A DNA stretch of 64,000 bases from Azolla caroliniana (GCA_043228905.1 JBHGNT010000015.1:7440001-7504000), one strand, 5' to 3'. Counted from the first letter of the stretch, positions 37,169 through 49,445 are shown. The notes: generated from the letters alone by a model not told the origin. Numbers and translations are program-made.

Positions 37169-39275
37169 ATTGTAATTTGTGGCAAGCTTGGGTTAATACT
37201 AGGTATGACTCAAAGCCGATAATGGTGGTGTAGGATGTTGTTCATGGGTCGGATTTATCTTGATCCCTTTGCTGGTTGGGTGTATCAACACAACTATTTC
37301 TCTCTTTGTCTCTTTATTTTCTTACCTATTTTTTCATTTTCATGCTTACATGAGATATATGAGTGATACCTAACTGCCATCTTCTCCTAAGAGGGAAGCC
37401 ACACTCACCGATAATTGCTTGTCTAGTAGGCATGTTTAGCTAAACCTTCTATTATAAAAATGGATAGATGATCTCTCTCAATCATCCACATCTATAAAAA
37501 TCCTTGCGTTACAAGTCATTTATGGGGCCAATTTTGTGAAGGATTGTAAGCCGGACTGATAGAATATTGAAACATGTCGGACATTGTTTATTACACACAC
37601 CATGACTAACATATTAAAATCACAATGGTCTGCTCCTCCAATCATAGACGAAAAATGTAGCAACAACTCTATCTCAACTACCAATAATTGACATAGAATG
37701 TGTTCCCATTTGTGATTCATTGAGCCCCACAAAATGGATAACTCTTTTACTTTCTAACCACCAAAACCCCCCTAACCCTACATTACTCTTTTGCCTTGTT
37801 AACATATTTTTAATTTTCTTTGAAATAGTTAATAAATTCTAACAAAAAAAGCACTAGCACGAGACGGAAAAGCTTTGAAAAAGCCATTTCTCCATTGCTT
37901 GGAGTCTTAGGAGGATGGATTCTTTGTCAAAGTGTTCCCAATCAAGTGGGTAAATTTGATATAGAAAAATGATGGGATTGATGCAAGTTTACGGAATGTA
38001 GGAGATTTTGTTTTGAATCAACCCGCGAAAGATAGGAACAAGGCCATCTTTGTTGAAAAAACCCCTACTTTAGGTTTGGTATGCATTTTAATTGAAACAT
38101 ATGGGTTGAAGTATTGGTTCATTGTGATATTATTAACAATCTCCGCATTTCAAATGAAAGAGTATGGGCTTAAGTATTGGTTCATTATGATATTATCAGC
38201 TATCTCAAAGGTCATGTTGCACTTTGGAGAGTGAAATAGGTCTTATACAATCTCCTTTCAAAACGAGGAGGTTCTTAGCTTCATACAAAGGAACCTAACA
38301 AAAACGGAAGACTGTAAAACTAGGGAAGCAAAGACAAAGGAAAGAGAAGTTGAACTAATTGATATTCTTCATGTTACCTTATGGCACATACAAGAGCACA
38401 CAATGTAAGACGCTTGTAGATTGTATACTTTTGTATATTTGATATTTATGAAAAACATCTTATAGATGTAAATAAATATTCAATATTTATTTCTCGTAAA
38501 CATATGGTGCAAGTTTTAAACTTGCACCTATATATTGGGAAACATTCAAGCAATAGATAATGTAGAAGATATTGAATTGTAGAGATTTGTGTGTTGGGAT
38601 TTAAACCAAGTCTCGCAAGAAAGTCCTTTTATCTTCTTCCTTAAGGTTACTCTATATAGGCTTCTAACCTAAGTCCTTGATATCCCTTCACAAACTTATT
38701 GCATTCATCTCCTAGGTCTAAAATTAAGGAGGTTCCATTCAGGCATGCATGAGGCTAACACTATTTTGCATGACAACTTGAGAATTTGGACATTGTAGTC
38801 ATTGGAGGAGAGATAAAAGAAGATGTAAAAAGATGCAAAACAAATGATGGCTCAAACATTAAGAGTTAACCATTGTTAACAAAAAGAGAGGATTTTAAGC
38901 CCACTATACATGATTGGAAGAAAAGGGATAAATCTACAACGAACAAGGACAAAATCAAAGCAATCAATAAGGATGAATGTGAAACATGTAGTTTTGGTCA
39001 ATCCAAGCTCCCATGCAAGACAAAAATGAGAGGTTCATGTTAAAGGAAGAGCGTTGCACCAAAAGTGGAGAAAAAGGAGAAGCTAGTCACACTCAATATG
39101 AGAGTTCATGTAAGAGCTTCAAAATGAGAGATAGAAAGAGCTCATTCTTAGGTTCACGACTTGTAGGAGAATTTTTTCGAAAGCTTGGACATTGAGGAGA
39201 ACCCATATAGGAAGTTCTTCACAAAGGTTTGCATGATAGGCCTACGATGATTGAGGTGTTGGAGATGTTGATTAT
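37169..39275. other. Gene-poor region right of the satellite
   Basis: AT-rich, with no supported gene. A 63-bp in-frame duplication lies at about 38095-38220 (atgggttgaagtattggttc and atgggcttaagtattggttc). Short frames at 38013-38234 and 39013-39195 show no recognisable domain. Probably old, decayed mobile DNA, but I cannot assign it. Confidence 0.5.
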
Positions 39276-39470
39276 AGACTCACCATGAGATAGATAGATT
39301 GTGTTATCGTCTTCAAAGTCAAATATGAGACAAAAAATATTACATTTTCATGTAACATGTATGTGATAGTGAGTAGAGAATCTTGATATTCAAGAACTTG
39401 ACTAATGAATGTTGTATTCAAGAGAGCACACTATGACTGTGAGAGAAAATCGTGCAAGGATTGGGTTTAG
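39276..39470 (-). repeat. Dispersed repeat, inverted partner of 51425-51615
   Basis: The sequence from gatagatagattgtgttatc through gtgagtagagaatcttgata to gtgcaaggattgggtttagtc matches the reverse complement of 51425-51615 with moderate divergence. The family is unknown. It is listed on the minus strand relative to the copy at 51.4 kb. Confidence 0.75.
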
Positions 39471-39975
39471 TCTAAGATGTGTGGAAAGCATAATCGAATG
39501 TGATTATAGCTAGAGCATTAAATTATAGTGTAATATTGAGACTCCTAAACTTGTTTCAATCAAAGAATGGATAATTGACTACTCTCATCACTTGTTCCCC
39601 AATGACTCATCTTACATTGTAGAGCGTGTGAGCTAAATCTCATGGAAGCAATGGTTTGGATGGTTGAGAACGGGATGGGCTCTAACATGTATTGATGTGT
39701 GTGGTTCCCTTGATCATCGAAGAATCTGGTTTGTAATAAGCTGAAACATATGTAGTATAATGTGTGAAGCATAAACATGCGCGTCTGTCATGTCATGATA
39801 CATTGGCATTGTGATAATACCTCATTTATTGAGTAATCTAGCAAATTTGCATCATGAAGCAAGTGTGTTGCATCCCATCTTCCAAACTATTTTTCCATAT
39901 CTTGCATCCAACCAAAACACACAATTTTTCTTTTATCTGTCTTTTGGATATTTTAATTATTTCTCATGCAATTCT

Positions 39976-40200
39976 CAGAAGTCAACGTGAGAGATGTTTT
40001 TGAACCTTAAGCATATATTCTAAAACTGTTTCCATGGCCACGATCTCAATTGGAGGTGATATTGTCTCAAGAAGTACAAGGGTGTATGACATTTGCTTCT
40101 TGACTTGAAGAAACTTTCTAAGAAAATGTTGTTGGACATTTTCAAACTCTTTCTTTGTGGACTTAGTGATGCTAACACCCCATACTTGCACACCTTAGAA
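39976..40200 (-). pseudogene. LINE fragment related to LINE-1
   Basis: Minus-strand peptide MQVWGVSITKSTKKEFENVQ, then HFLRKFLQVKKQMSYTLVLL and ISPPIEIVAMETV. It lines up with the LINE-1 segment at about 17020-17210 (GVEVWGDTISLNAWNEIEKI, FLRRQLGVK, VVRPIEILALQRV). Only about 70 residues of the post-RT region remain. It is an isolated scrap of a relative, in opposite orientation to LINE-1. Confidence 0.75.
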
Positions 40201-41623
40201 CCTCAATGGTGTGGGACATTGAGGAGGTTCGGTTCAGCTCAAGTTATTGCTAAGGGGTGATTGGGTGGTTTGGCACCCCTCTTTCCTTTGTTTTGTCAAT
40301 ACTTCCTTATCTTTTGTTTAATTTATTACTTAAACTCTAACACTTATGTATGAATGCATAAATATATGAACCTATATTTGTATGAATGAATAAATGTGTG
40401 TGTAGGGTATGTGTGCATAAATGAATGAATGTGTGTAGCATATGTGTAGATAAATGAATGTGTGTGTAGTGTATGTATTGTGAAGGTGGTTAATTTCCAT
40501 GTTAAATTTTCTATGTATATATTTGGAATGTGGTTAATTTCCATGTTAAATTTTCTATGTATGTATATTAAAACCCTAATACTAATTTTGAATGAGCATG
40601 TGTGTGTAGGTATCAATGAATTTTTTTGTTCATGTACATGTGTAACCATAATATTAACTCCAGACTTAATTAACTAAACATATCTAGCAATTGAAGAGGG
40701 GATCTCGGTGCCAATCTATTGCATTGTTGCACATCAACAATGTAAGCTTTTGGTCTTATGAACCCCCTTTCTTAAAAATAATGTAAAAACATTTAAAAAA
40801 GGCATCACACAACGATGTCTTTCTAGGCACATTGCTATGCAACGTGTAAAAATGCGTTGTTATGTGAAGTTTTTTTATGCATGTCATTTAGCAACACATT
40901 CTAGTATGGAAACATTACATCAACGTTGGTACCGTCGCACAATGGTGCACACTTGAGGTGTTGCTTTGAGATGCACTTTAGCAAAAACAAGGCCATTGCT
41001 AATCCCCAATTCTGTTGTAGTGAATGCCAAGTTGTCAAGAATAGGGTGCTCATAGATGTCAAATATTTGCATTTCATTTCTTTTGAGGAGTACAGTTTGC
41101 CCTCCTGTTAGTCCTCTTGTGTGGATGAGACCTTTCTGGTTTTGTATGTGCTTATGTATTCTTTGTAAATGTGATTGGATTGTATACACATGATTGTGTT
41201 TGAGTGTGAGTGAGTGAGTGAGTGTGTGTGCATAGGTAATTAAGGTTTTATTATTTGAAGGGAATATATATTTATGCATGTGTGTGTGCTCACATGTGGA
41301 TAGGTTCAAAGGTAGGTATGTATCCGTTTTATAAATAGAAAGATGGGTGAAAGCATGGGAATGGGAAAAATTAGTTGCATCCTTGACATAACTAATTAGC
41401 TTTGCAAATTTAAATGAGATTATCAAAATGTAATCTCAAATAAAATTAGAATTAAATGCGTACCATAAATAGTAATATTAGAAGGGTTTAATTATATAGA
41501 AAATTCCTTGGTGGATTCAATGCCCCATTATGCACGATCAATCGCATTAGTAACATGTTTGGTATTGTTCCTCACTCATCATTCCTCTATAACCTTCCTT
41601 CCCTCATACATGTTTCTATCCAC
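40201..41623. repeat. Low-complexity region with atgaatg/gtgtgt tracts and a 44-bp duplication
   Basis: 40345-40475 is rich in atgaatg and gtgtgtag repeats. At 40488-40565 the segment ggttaatttccatgttaaat repeats after 44 bp. 40800-41000 has gcgttgttatgtgaag-like text typical of some plant DNA-transposon ends, but I could not pair termini. A second tract (gagtgagtgagtgtgtgtg) is at 41205-41232. Open frames here follow the repeats and are not genes. Confidence 0.6.
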
Positions 41624-42044
41624 CTCTATAAGTATTGTTGCTGCAATCGCCCCATATTGCCTCCGCATGTATTTCTGTTGCAATTGCTCCTTATTGCTTC
41701 TGTTTGTACCATTGTTGCAATCACTTATTATTACCTTAATTTGTATCATCGCTACAATCGCTCATTCCTGGCTCAATAGCTTTTGTTGTTGCCTATAATC
41801 ATCACTACCTCTATAAGTATCACCTCAGCAAGTATCGTTGCTGCAATTGTTGCCCTTACTCGACTCTACAATTATCGCTGCTACAATCACTCCTTATTGA
41901 TTGTGCAAGTACCACCGCTGAAATGACTACTTACGCCTTTGCAAATACCGTCGCTGAAATCACCCACTTACCACCTTTACAAGTCCCACCTCTGAAATCA
42001 CTCCTTATCGCCTTTGCAAATACCCCTATTACAATCGCTCCTCA
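41624..42044 (+). repeat. Diverged minisatellite, about 36-50 bp units
   Basis: About nine imperfect copies of a unit like gctgcaatcgctccttattg plus cctttgcaagtaccacc. Clear copies start with gttgctgcaatcgcc (41637), gttgcaattgctcc, gttgcaatcac, gctacaatcgctc, gttgctgcaattg, gctacaatcactc, gctgaaatgac, gctgaaatcac and tctgaaatcactcc. Old and diverged, next to the family E element. Confidence 0.7.
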
Positions 42045-42273
42045 CATATAAAATTCCTTATTTTCCACCCTCTTGCATGTGGTATAGTCATTCCTTCCTC
42101 TTGCATGTGGTCAAGTGGATACAACATTGGCCACATTCATTGTTATTTCCCCCCATTTATGTCTCATTCTTCTTTTGAATTAGCTAATTACGAATTTTCA
42201 ATGGGAGAGGGGAAGTAGAGTATTTATCAATAGCCCTCATGAATCCTAAAGACAGGGATATGGATATTGGTAA

Positions 42274-42722
42274 TGTTAAGAATTAGATAATTAAGCAAGG
42301 GTTAATTAACGTCTAATTATCTGAGTGGTTGATAAACGGAAGATTATGTGATATCTGTGTGTATGTGTGTGAGAGGAAGAGAGAGAGAGAGGAAGTTACA
42401 CTTATGAACAATAATATAAATGGGGAATGATTAACGAGAGTATATATTAAAAAGCATCATCAAATACAAAAATACCCACAATGAGGTATATATATACATC
42501 TCATGTGCAAAGGTGCACATTTGTGAGTAGAATGTAGGTACAAAGGTGTAAGTTCTATATTAAATGAACATGGGAGTGGAGGATCTACAATGTATCCCAC
42601 TCAAGTACAACATCCTATTTAAGGCTTTAAGGTCAACACACTAACTATATTCTATTTAGGTAACTACTAAGTTACGTGTGTTGACTAACTAACTAAATCT
42701 AGTTGAGCTTGATATCTCAACA
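42274..42722 (-). repeat. 3' LTR of the family E copia element
   Basis: 449 bp, from tgttaagaattagataatta to gatatctcaaca on the plus strand. Nearly identical to 44718-45161. The inner edge meets cgccccctcaagctc, the reverse of the polypurine tract. Outside flank is ggtaa against gtcac at the other end, so no target duplication is visible. Confidence 0.92.
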
Positions 42723-44717
42723 CGCCCCCTCAAGCTCAAGTGTGAGGTGTCCGACGTCCGCTTTGTCTTTCGTCGGCTTCGGCTTCGGCTTCCGTCCGGC
42801 CTTCGACTTTCTTCGGCCTTTCCAAGCCAATCTCGGTTCCTCCCCCTAAAGCTGGTGACGAAGGCTTGTAGTGTGAAATGGGCGAAGGATGATTGCTTCT
42901 ACCCATCGTGGGTCACGAGCCACTTCTGTAGAGCTCTCAGGCTCTTGTTCGGTCACTACCTTCATCGCGGAGGTATAATGATGGGCCATATACTCGTAAC
43001 TGAGTTGAGTGACGGGGTTCTTCTTTCTAGATGAGCGTCGAAGTTTTTCGCTCACCGATGTGAGTGCCTTCTTTACTCCGGGTGTTTGCATAATGGGTAC
43101 ACCAAACTCACTATCTAGTGAGCAAGCCGAAACATACGAATCACTGTTGTTGAGGTGGTCGACTTCGTATTCAGGTATCTTACCTTTGCCTTTGTCCAAG
43201 TTCTTACTTGGCCACGACGTGCTTGGAATGCTTGAAGGCTCGGGTGGGCTTGGATCATCCTTTGGTAGAGGACTTGTTTGAATATCGTCCTCCAAGTTGA
43301 CATTCAACTCTTCCTCGGTCGGGTTGGGTGGAGCCGAAGCACACTTATACCATGATGCCGATTCGTTGAAGACTACGTCTTGACTCATCCGAACCGCTCG
43401 AGTCGAAGGGTTATAACACCTGTATGCCTTCTTCTCGGACGAGTATCTTACGAGGATACATTTCTCCGACTTTGCGTCGGGCTTTTGTCGGGTTTCGTTC
43501 GGGATGTGTACATTCACAATGCTTCCGAACACCTTGAGGTACGATAGGATCTACTTCCTTCCAACAAGGGCTCATATGGAGTTGGCTCATGCACTCCATT
43601 GGTGGTACACCGGTTCATGAGATAGACGGCCGTGGATGTTGCTTCGGTCCAATAGAAGTTCGGCATGTGCTTCTTATGTATCATGGCGTCTGCTACATCG
43701 AGTATGTGCTGATTCTTCCTTTCGGCGACTCCATTTTGTTGGGGTGTGTGTTGGCATGAGAATTCTCTCCGGATGCCTTCACCTTGGAGGTAGGAGATGA
43801 ATTCCTTGGAGAAATACTCCTTGCCTCCATCCAATCGTAGGCATCGAATGTGCCAACCAGTTTCTTTTCCAACTTGGCTCTTGAGCTTTTGGAAGTGGGA
43901 GAGCACTTTGCTCTTCTTCTTCATTGGGAAGATCTACATTTAGCGGGAGTAGTCATTGATGAAGGTGACATAGTATCAACATCCACCGATTGTCGACGTT
44001 TGAGCCAGTACCCATACATCCAAATGTATGATGTCTAGGAGCCGGTTCCCAGACATCCCCAACGAGTCAAATAGTTGTGCGAGGCAGGCCAAGCATACTT
44101 GAACCATCTCGTCTTCGTCTACGTTTATGTTGATGGAGCCAAGAGAGTTGCAAATGCTCTTGATCTTGGCAGTGTAGTCCGACACTAACATATCTTTTTG
44201 CTGAATGTTGTTCAACTCTAGCCGGAGTTGAATTTTGCAGGCGGTCGTGTTGGCGATGACCATTTTCTTCAAGTTCTCCCACGTCTCTTTAGGTGTCTTG
44301 GCGTCTCAAATGTGGCTAAGCATGTGGTCGTGGACACATGTTGCCAAGTAATACATTACCCGACTTGCTCCTTGCTCCCACGTTGGGTAACTGGTGTTTG
44401 TGATGTCAGGTTTGTTTTCAAATGCACCGTTGATGTAGCTCCAATACCCTTGGCCGACTGGTATTGGTTCATCTTGTACTCCCAAGATGAATAATTACTC
44501 CGATCTAGCTTTTCACTAGGGAGTGAGCTACCCATTTGTGTGTTCATGTTGATGTAGTGTCTTCCTTTTTCGCTTTTCTTCCTTCGGTCACGTACACGTG
44601 CTACATAACGACATTACGGTAGTGGATAGCCGGAATTTGTCATCGCCGTTTCAAACACACAATCACGAAGAGTTGGGTGGAATTAGTGGATGTGCTAAAC
44701 CACACACACTGATACCA
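42723..44717 (-). pseudogene. Internally deleted copia (family E): gag N-part fused to integrase
   Basis: Minus-strand interior between two LTRs. The primer site TGGTATCAGTG lies at 44717-44707. Gag starts at 44547 (MNTQMGSSLPSEKLDRSNYS) and its UBN2 part is at 44272-44070 (NIQQKDMLVSDYTAKIKSIC). After QLFDSLG the text jumps to integrase-side sequence (MSGNRLLDIIHLDVWVL, then FINDYSR), so gag C-terminus, zinc knuckle, protease and most of the pre-integrase region are deleted. The integrase core is at 43924-43514 (RLDGGKEYFSKEF; QQNGVAERKNQHILDVA) and the C-terminal part at 43532-42846. A short ARDPRWVEA-like RT entry is followed at once by the polypurine tract: RT and RNase H are absent. Any movement would need enzymes from another element. 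Confidence 0.85.
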
Positions 44718-45161
44718 TGTTAAGAATTAGGTAATTAAGCAAGGGTTAATTAACGTCTAATTATCTAAGTGGTTGATAAGCGGAAGATTATGTGATATGT
44801 GGTGTATGTGTGTGAGAGGAAGAGAGAGAGGAAGTTACACTTATGAACAATAATATAAATGGGGGATGATTAACGAGAGTGTATATTAAAAAGCATCATC
44901 AAACACAAAAATACCCACAATGAGGTATATATATACATCTCATGTGCAAAGGTGCACATTTGTGAGTAAAATATAGGTACAAAGGTGTAAGTCCTATATT
45001 AAATGAACATGGGAGTGGAGGATCTACAATGTATCTCACTCAAGTACAAAATCCTATTCAAGGCTTTAAGGTCAACACACTAACTAGATTCTATTTAGGT
45101 AACTACTAAGCTACATGGGTTGACTAACTAACTAAATCTAGTTGAGCTTGATATCTCAATA
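44718..45161 (-). repeat. 5' LTR of the family E copia element
   Basis: 444 bp partner of 42274-42722, ending gatatctcaata on the plus strand. The few differences (for example ttaggtaatt against ttagataatt, and GA-run length) suggest a fairly recent insertion. Confidence 0.92.
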
Positions 45162-45300
45162 GTCACAACAAGCAATAAGAAAATATTGGGGCAGAAAAAA
45201 ATGAAACATCGACAAATGTTAAAGGGTAAGTTATACACCCCAACTAAAGGTAAGGATAATATTATCGTGTTGTAGATCTGAATATAATCTAAACTAAACC

Positions 45301-46035
45301 TAATTAGTTACATCAGAGAGTGGCCATAGCTAACTAGCTACATTGGAGAGTGGCTATAGCTAAATAGCTACATTAGATAGGGGCCATGGCTAACGAGCTA
45401 TATCAGAGAGTGCTCATAACTAATTAGCTACATCCGGTACTAGCCATAGCTAATTAGCTACATCAGGTAGTGGACATAGCTAATAAGCTACATTAGAGAG
45501 TGACCATAGCTAACTAGCTACATCAGGTAGTGGCCATAACTAATTAGCTATATTAGGTAGTGGGCATAACTAAGTACCTACATCAAAGAATGACCTTAGC
45601 TAGCTAGTTACATCAAAGAGTGGTCATAACTAAATAACTACATAAGGTAGAGGCCATAGCTAATTAGCTACATCAGGTAGTGGCCATAACTAACTAGCTA
45701 CATCATATAACAACCATAGTTAATTAGTTGCATCAGGGAGTGGCCATAGCTAACTACCTACATTCGAGAGTGGCCATACCTAATTAGCTACATCAGAGAT
45801 TGGTCATAGCTAAGTATCTACATCAGAGACTGGTCATAGCTAAGTAGCTACATTAGGTAGTGGCCATAACTAAGTAGCTACATCAAGTAGTGACCATAGC
45901 TAATAAGCTATATTTGAGAGTGACCATAGCCAAGTAGCTACATCAAGTAGTGGCCATAGCTAAGTAGCTACATCAAAGAATGACCATAACTAATATACTA
46001 CATTAGAAAATACATTATTGAAAACTAATTAGTTA
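45301..46035 (+). repeat. 30-bp minisatellite, about 24 copies
   Basis: Consensus near agctacatcaggtagtggcc plus atagctaatt. Units keep exact 30-bp spacing but differ by several bases. The joint between units often reads tagctaattagcta, a perfect 14-bp palindrome. No coding sense. It begins about 140 bp from the end of the family E element. Confidence 0.92.
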
Positions 46036-46325
46036 TATTAATTACCGACAATAACTAATTAGATACAAATAACTAATAAGATACCTTTCTTTACCCTACG
46101 TAGGTTTAAGCAAATGCAGCTAGCAACCAAAGTTCAACTACAAACATTCGAGTCTCTTAAACCATTTTTTGTGAAACGCTTGAAGGAACGATTCATATGC
46201 TATTGCATTTACCACATACAAATGGGTTTTCTCAAGTTTTGTACTCCCTCACCATAGTTCCTCAGTATAGGATGTCGTATTTATTTGTGACTATCCAATT
46301 TGTCAATCTAACCATGCATAACAAT

Positions 46326-46551
46326 TGTTGAGAGATAATCTCAACATGAGTCAGATCGGCAAAAGGCAAGTTGGTTAAAGAAGCTGACAACCGAGTCGGC
46401 TAAATGCAAATCGACTGAAGAAGCCGACAATCTAGTCAGCTGAGCACCTTGGCTAAATAAGCCGAGAGTTTGACAACCTAGGGTAAGGATGATAAGCCGT
46501 TAGAGCCTATGATACTAATCTTAGTATTAGGAATATTTTGGTAGTTATTGT
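46326..46551 (+). repeat. Family A copia 5' LTR, left part
   Basis: Starts tgttgagagataatctcaac and matches the first about 225 bp of the 3' LTR at 50980 up to ttttggtagttat. There it is broken by a family B LTR. Confidence 0.8.
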
Positions 46552-46895
46552 TAGGAATATGTCCCTCCGGTGGGAGAAGCCGATTGTTCGACAAAGTAAG
46601 AGCCGACAATCGAAGACAAGGAGTAGCTGATTGGGAGAGTTACAGTAGATGATCCAAGTCGAGGACGAGACTGACTAGTCGGGCCGACTGGACAGTCGAC
46701 ACAGGAGTCAGCTGATTAACGGTTATTATTATCATTATTAGATAATAATAATAGTAGCTATATTTGTAAATAGCCCATATTGTGTATGAGTATAAATACA
46801 TCTAGGGAAAACATTATGATTGTGAGTAGATTAGAACATAACGAAGCACTATGTAGAGTGTAATTATGTAAGAGAAGAAGAGTGACGCACGTGCA

Positions 46896-46945
<50 letters not shown>

Positions 46946-47205
46946 CATGCACAGACACAGTTTGAGAGGTACTTGTTGTCTGGACCCTAAGGGGAGTACT
47001 CTGTTGTACAAAGGATTTAATTTGGTTTCTTTCTCTTGTATACACACTATTATAGTGAAGATCTATTCTCCCACGGTTTTTCTCTATTTTAGGGTTTCCA
47101 CATTAAACGTGTGTACTATGCATATTTTGTCCATTTTGATGTTTTCTGTTCCGAGTTGGGTATTTCTGCATATCTTTCTCACAAATTTACAATCCCATTC
47201 TAACA
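46552..47205 (+). repeat. Family B copia 5' LTR
   Basis: Starts tgttaggaatatgtccctcc and ends ttctaaca just before the primer site. It contains a TATA-like gagtataaatac at about 46789, shared with the copy near 52760, and a long GA run (46900-46942). It is lodged inside the family A LTR. Confidence 0.78.
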
Positions 47206-47208
47206 ATA

Positions 47209-47220
47209 TGGTATCAAAGC
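47209..47220 (+). promoter_or_regulatory. Primer binding site, family B copia
   Basis: TGGTATCAAAGC, complementary to initiator Met tRNA, 3 bp after the LTR end and 14 bp before the first ATG (47234). Confidence 0.85.
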
Positions 47221-47233
47221 GCGAGGTGAAAAG

Positions 47234-49445
47234 ATGGAAGGAGATGTGAGTGGCTTCCCATGAATGATGGTCGTGAACTCACACAACTACGCTGACTGGA
47301 AGATAAAAATGGAGGATCTTCTCATCGTCAAAGATCTATATGAGCCCATCGACAAAGAACAAATACCCATGGGGGTATTAGAGTCTGAATGGAAACTCCT
47401 CAACAGGAAGGTAGTGGTCACGATCAGACAATGCGTAGATGTCAGTGTCCTTCAGCATGTTGCGAACGACACAAATGCCTACAAGATGTGGCAGAAATTG
47501 TTAGGGTTGTACAAAAGGAAGAATGCCCTAAAAAGACATCTTTCATGAGGAAAATCATACGACTCTAAGTAAAGGGACGGAGAAAGCATACTGGAACACA
47601 TCAACACATTCATGGGGTTTGTAAATCAACTTGCTGCAATCAAGTTCCCCCTTGATGATGCTATGCAACCCTACTACAAATGTGTACTCTGCCAGATAGT
47701 TGGGAGAACCTGGTGGCTTCTCTTGACACCTCGTATCTAGAGGAAAACTTGTCTCTACAAGTGGTAAAGACAATCAACTTGAATGAGGAGACAAGAAGGA
47801 AGGAAAAGGGTGTCCTAACCCAGTCGAAAGTGAATGTGACACAACATTCGAGCAGAGGAAGGAACAGACAGAGAAGTCCACAAAGGAGAGAAATGTTCCA
47901 TGCCAGATCCAAGTCCATAGGCAAGCTGACATGCTTTTATTGTGGAAAACCTGGATACTTTTAGAAGGACTGTCGACACCTTAAAAAGGATAAAGGTGCT
48001 TCAAAGGATACCGAACCTAGAAATAATTCTGAGGAGAAGGGCACATCAACTATAGCCACAAGTGAAGAGGAAATCTTGTTTATTTGTGAGAAGGCAAGTG
48101 CAAACCTTGCAAGTGAAGGGAGTACCCGGGTGATCGACTCCGGTGCATCCTTTTCATATAACTCCCTCGAGAGAGTGTTTCTCGACCTACACAGACGGGG
48201 ACCATGGCTATGTGAAGATGGGCGATAATGGTGAATGCAAGATAGTCTGAGTTAGAAATGTATGTCTTACAACATCGACCGGTTGTTGGCTGATCCTGAA
48301 GGATGTCTGACACGTGCCCGATATTAGGTTGAATTTGATATCGACTGGAAAGATGGACGTTGAAGTCTATAGTGGTAGCTTTCGAAATGGCAAGTGGAAG
48401 TTCTGCAAGGGAAACTTCATAATGGATCGAGCATAGAAACATGGCACATTGTGTATGATCCAAGACGAGCTGTGCAAGTTGGAAGCAAACGTGGAAGCCG
48501 ACTCGAGTGGTGAGTTATGGCATAAGAGATTTTGAGGCCACATGAGTGAAAAGGGAATACATATCCTTGCCGACCAGAAACTTCTCCCATAAGTGAAAGG
48601 AGTGCACTTGGAGAAGTGTGTCGATTGCCTAGTCGGAAAGCAGAACAGAGCAACATTCCACATGAGACCACTGAGGAGAAGAGAAGCTGCACTGGAACTA
48701 GTGCACACCGACATGTGCTATGTAGATGCACCATCGCATCGAGGTGGATAATACTTCGTGGCTTTCATTGAAGACTATAGTCGAAAGTTGTGGGATTTCA
48801 TACTAAAGTCGAAAGATCAAGTACTGTTGGTATTCAAGGAGTTCCAAGCAAGGGCCGAAAGAGAGTCGGACCGAAAACTGAAGGTTATCCAAACCGACAA
48901 CGGTGGTGAGTATAGAGGGCAGTTCGAAGAATACAACAAGGCCCAAGGTATTCGAGTAGAATACACAGTACCTAAGACCCATGAGTTGAACGAGCTTGTA
49001 AAGAGGATGAATTGGACGATCATGGAAAGAGTGAGAAGCATGTTGTCGCATGCAAAGCTGCCGAAATCATATTGGGCTAAGGCGATGTACACGATTGTTT
49101 ATATGATCAACAGATCTCGCTTGGTACCATTGCAAGGTGATGTCCCATAGAGGGTGTGGACAGGAAAGGATGTCTCTTACCGACACCTGAGGGTGCTCAG
49201 ATGCTTGGTGTATATGCATGCGGCTAAGCATCAGAGGTCAAACCTCGATAGTAAGTCGAAATCATGCATATTCCTTGGGTACTCGGAGGATGAGTTCGGA
49301 TACAGGCTGTGGGACTTAGTTGATAAGAAAGTAGTGAGGAGTCGGGCCGCAGTCTTCTTTGAAGACAAGACGATTGAGGACTGGAAGCAACAAAAGTCGG
49401 ATTTGACATCCCAATCGACTCCCACTACCACCGACATAAGACTAG
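47234..49445 (+). pseudogene. Copia gag-protease-integrase, family B
   Basis: Gag begins near 47234, is stopped after nine codons, and resumes at 47264 (MMVVNSHNYADWKIKMEDLL). A second block at 47680 leads to the zinc knuckle CFYCGKPGYF then a stop then KDC. Protease RVIDSGASF is at about 48130 with its catalytic DSGA intact. The pre-integrase part follows (GELWHKRF; CVDCLVGKQNRATF). The integrase core runs from about 48700 to 49150: EDYSRKLWDF, QTDNGGEYRGQFEEYNKAQG, then NELVKRMNWTIMERVRSML. DEFGYRLWDLVDKKVVRSR follows at 49289. The element ends near 49445 in SQSTPTTTD, where family A sequence resumes. RT, RNase H and 3' LTR are missing. Confidence 0.85.

Noticed and set aside
40920-41426. 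168-aa minus-strand frame rich in His and Thr
   Set aside because: Low-complexity frame over gtgtg repeats, with no recognised domain.
41508-41798. Cys/Leu-rich 96-aa frame as a membrane protein
   Set aside because: It follows the minisatellite unit; composition is set by the repeat.
45301-46035. Regular 30-bp repeats resembling a CRISPR array
   Set aside because: The repeats are directly adjacent with no unique spacers and no cas genes; it is a minisatellite.
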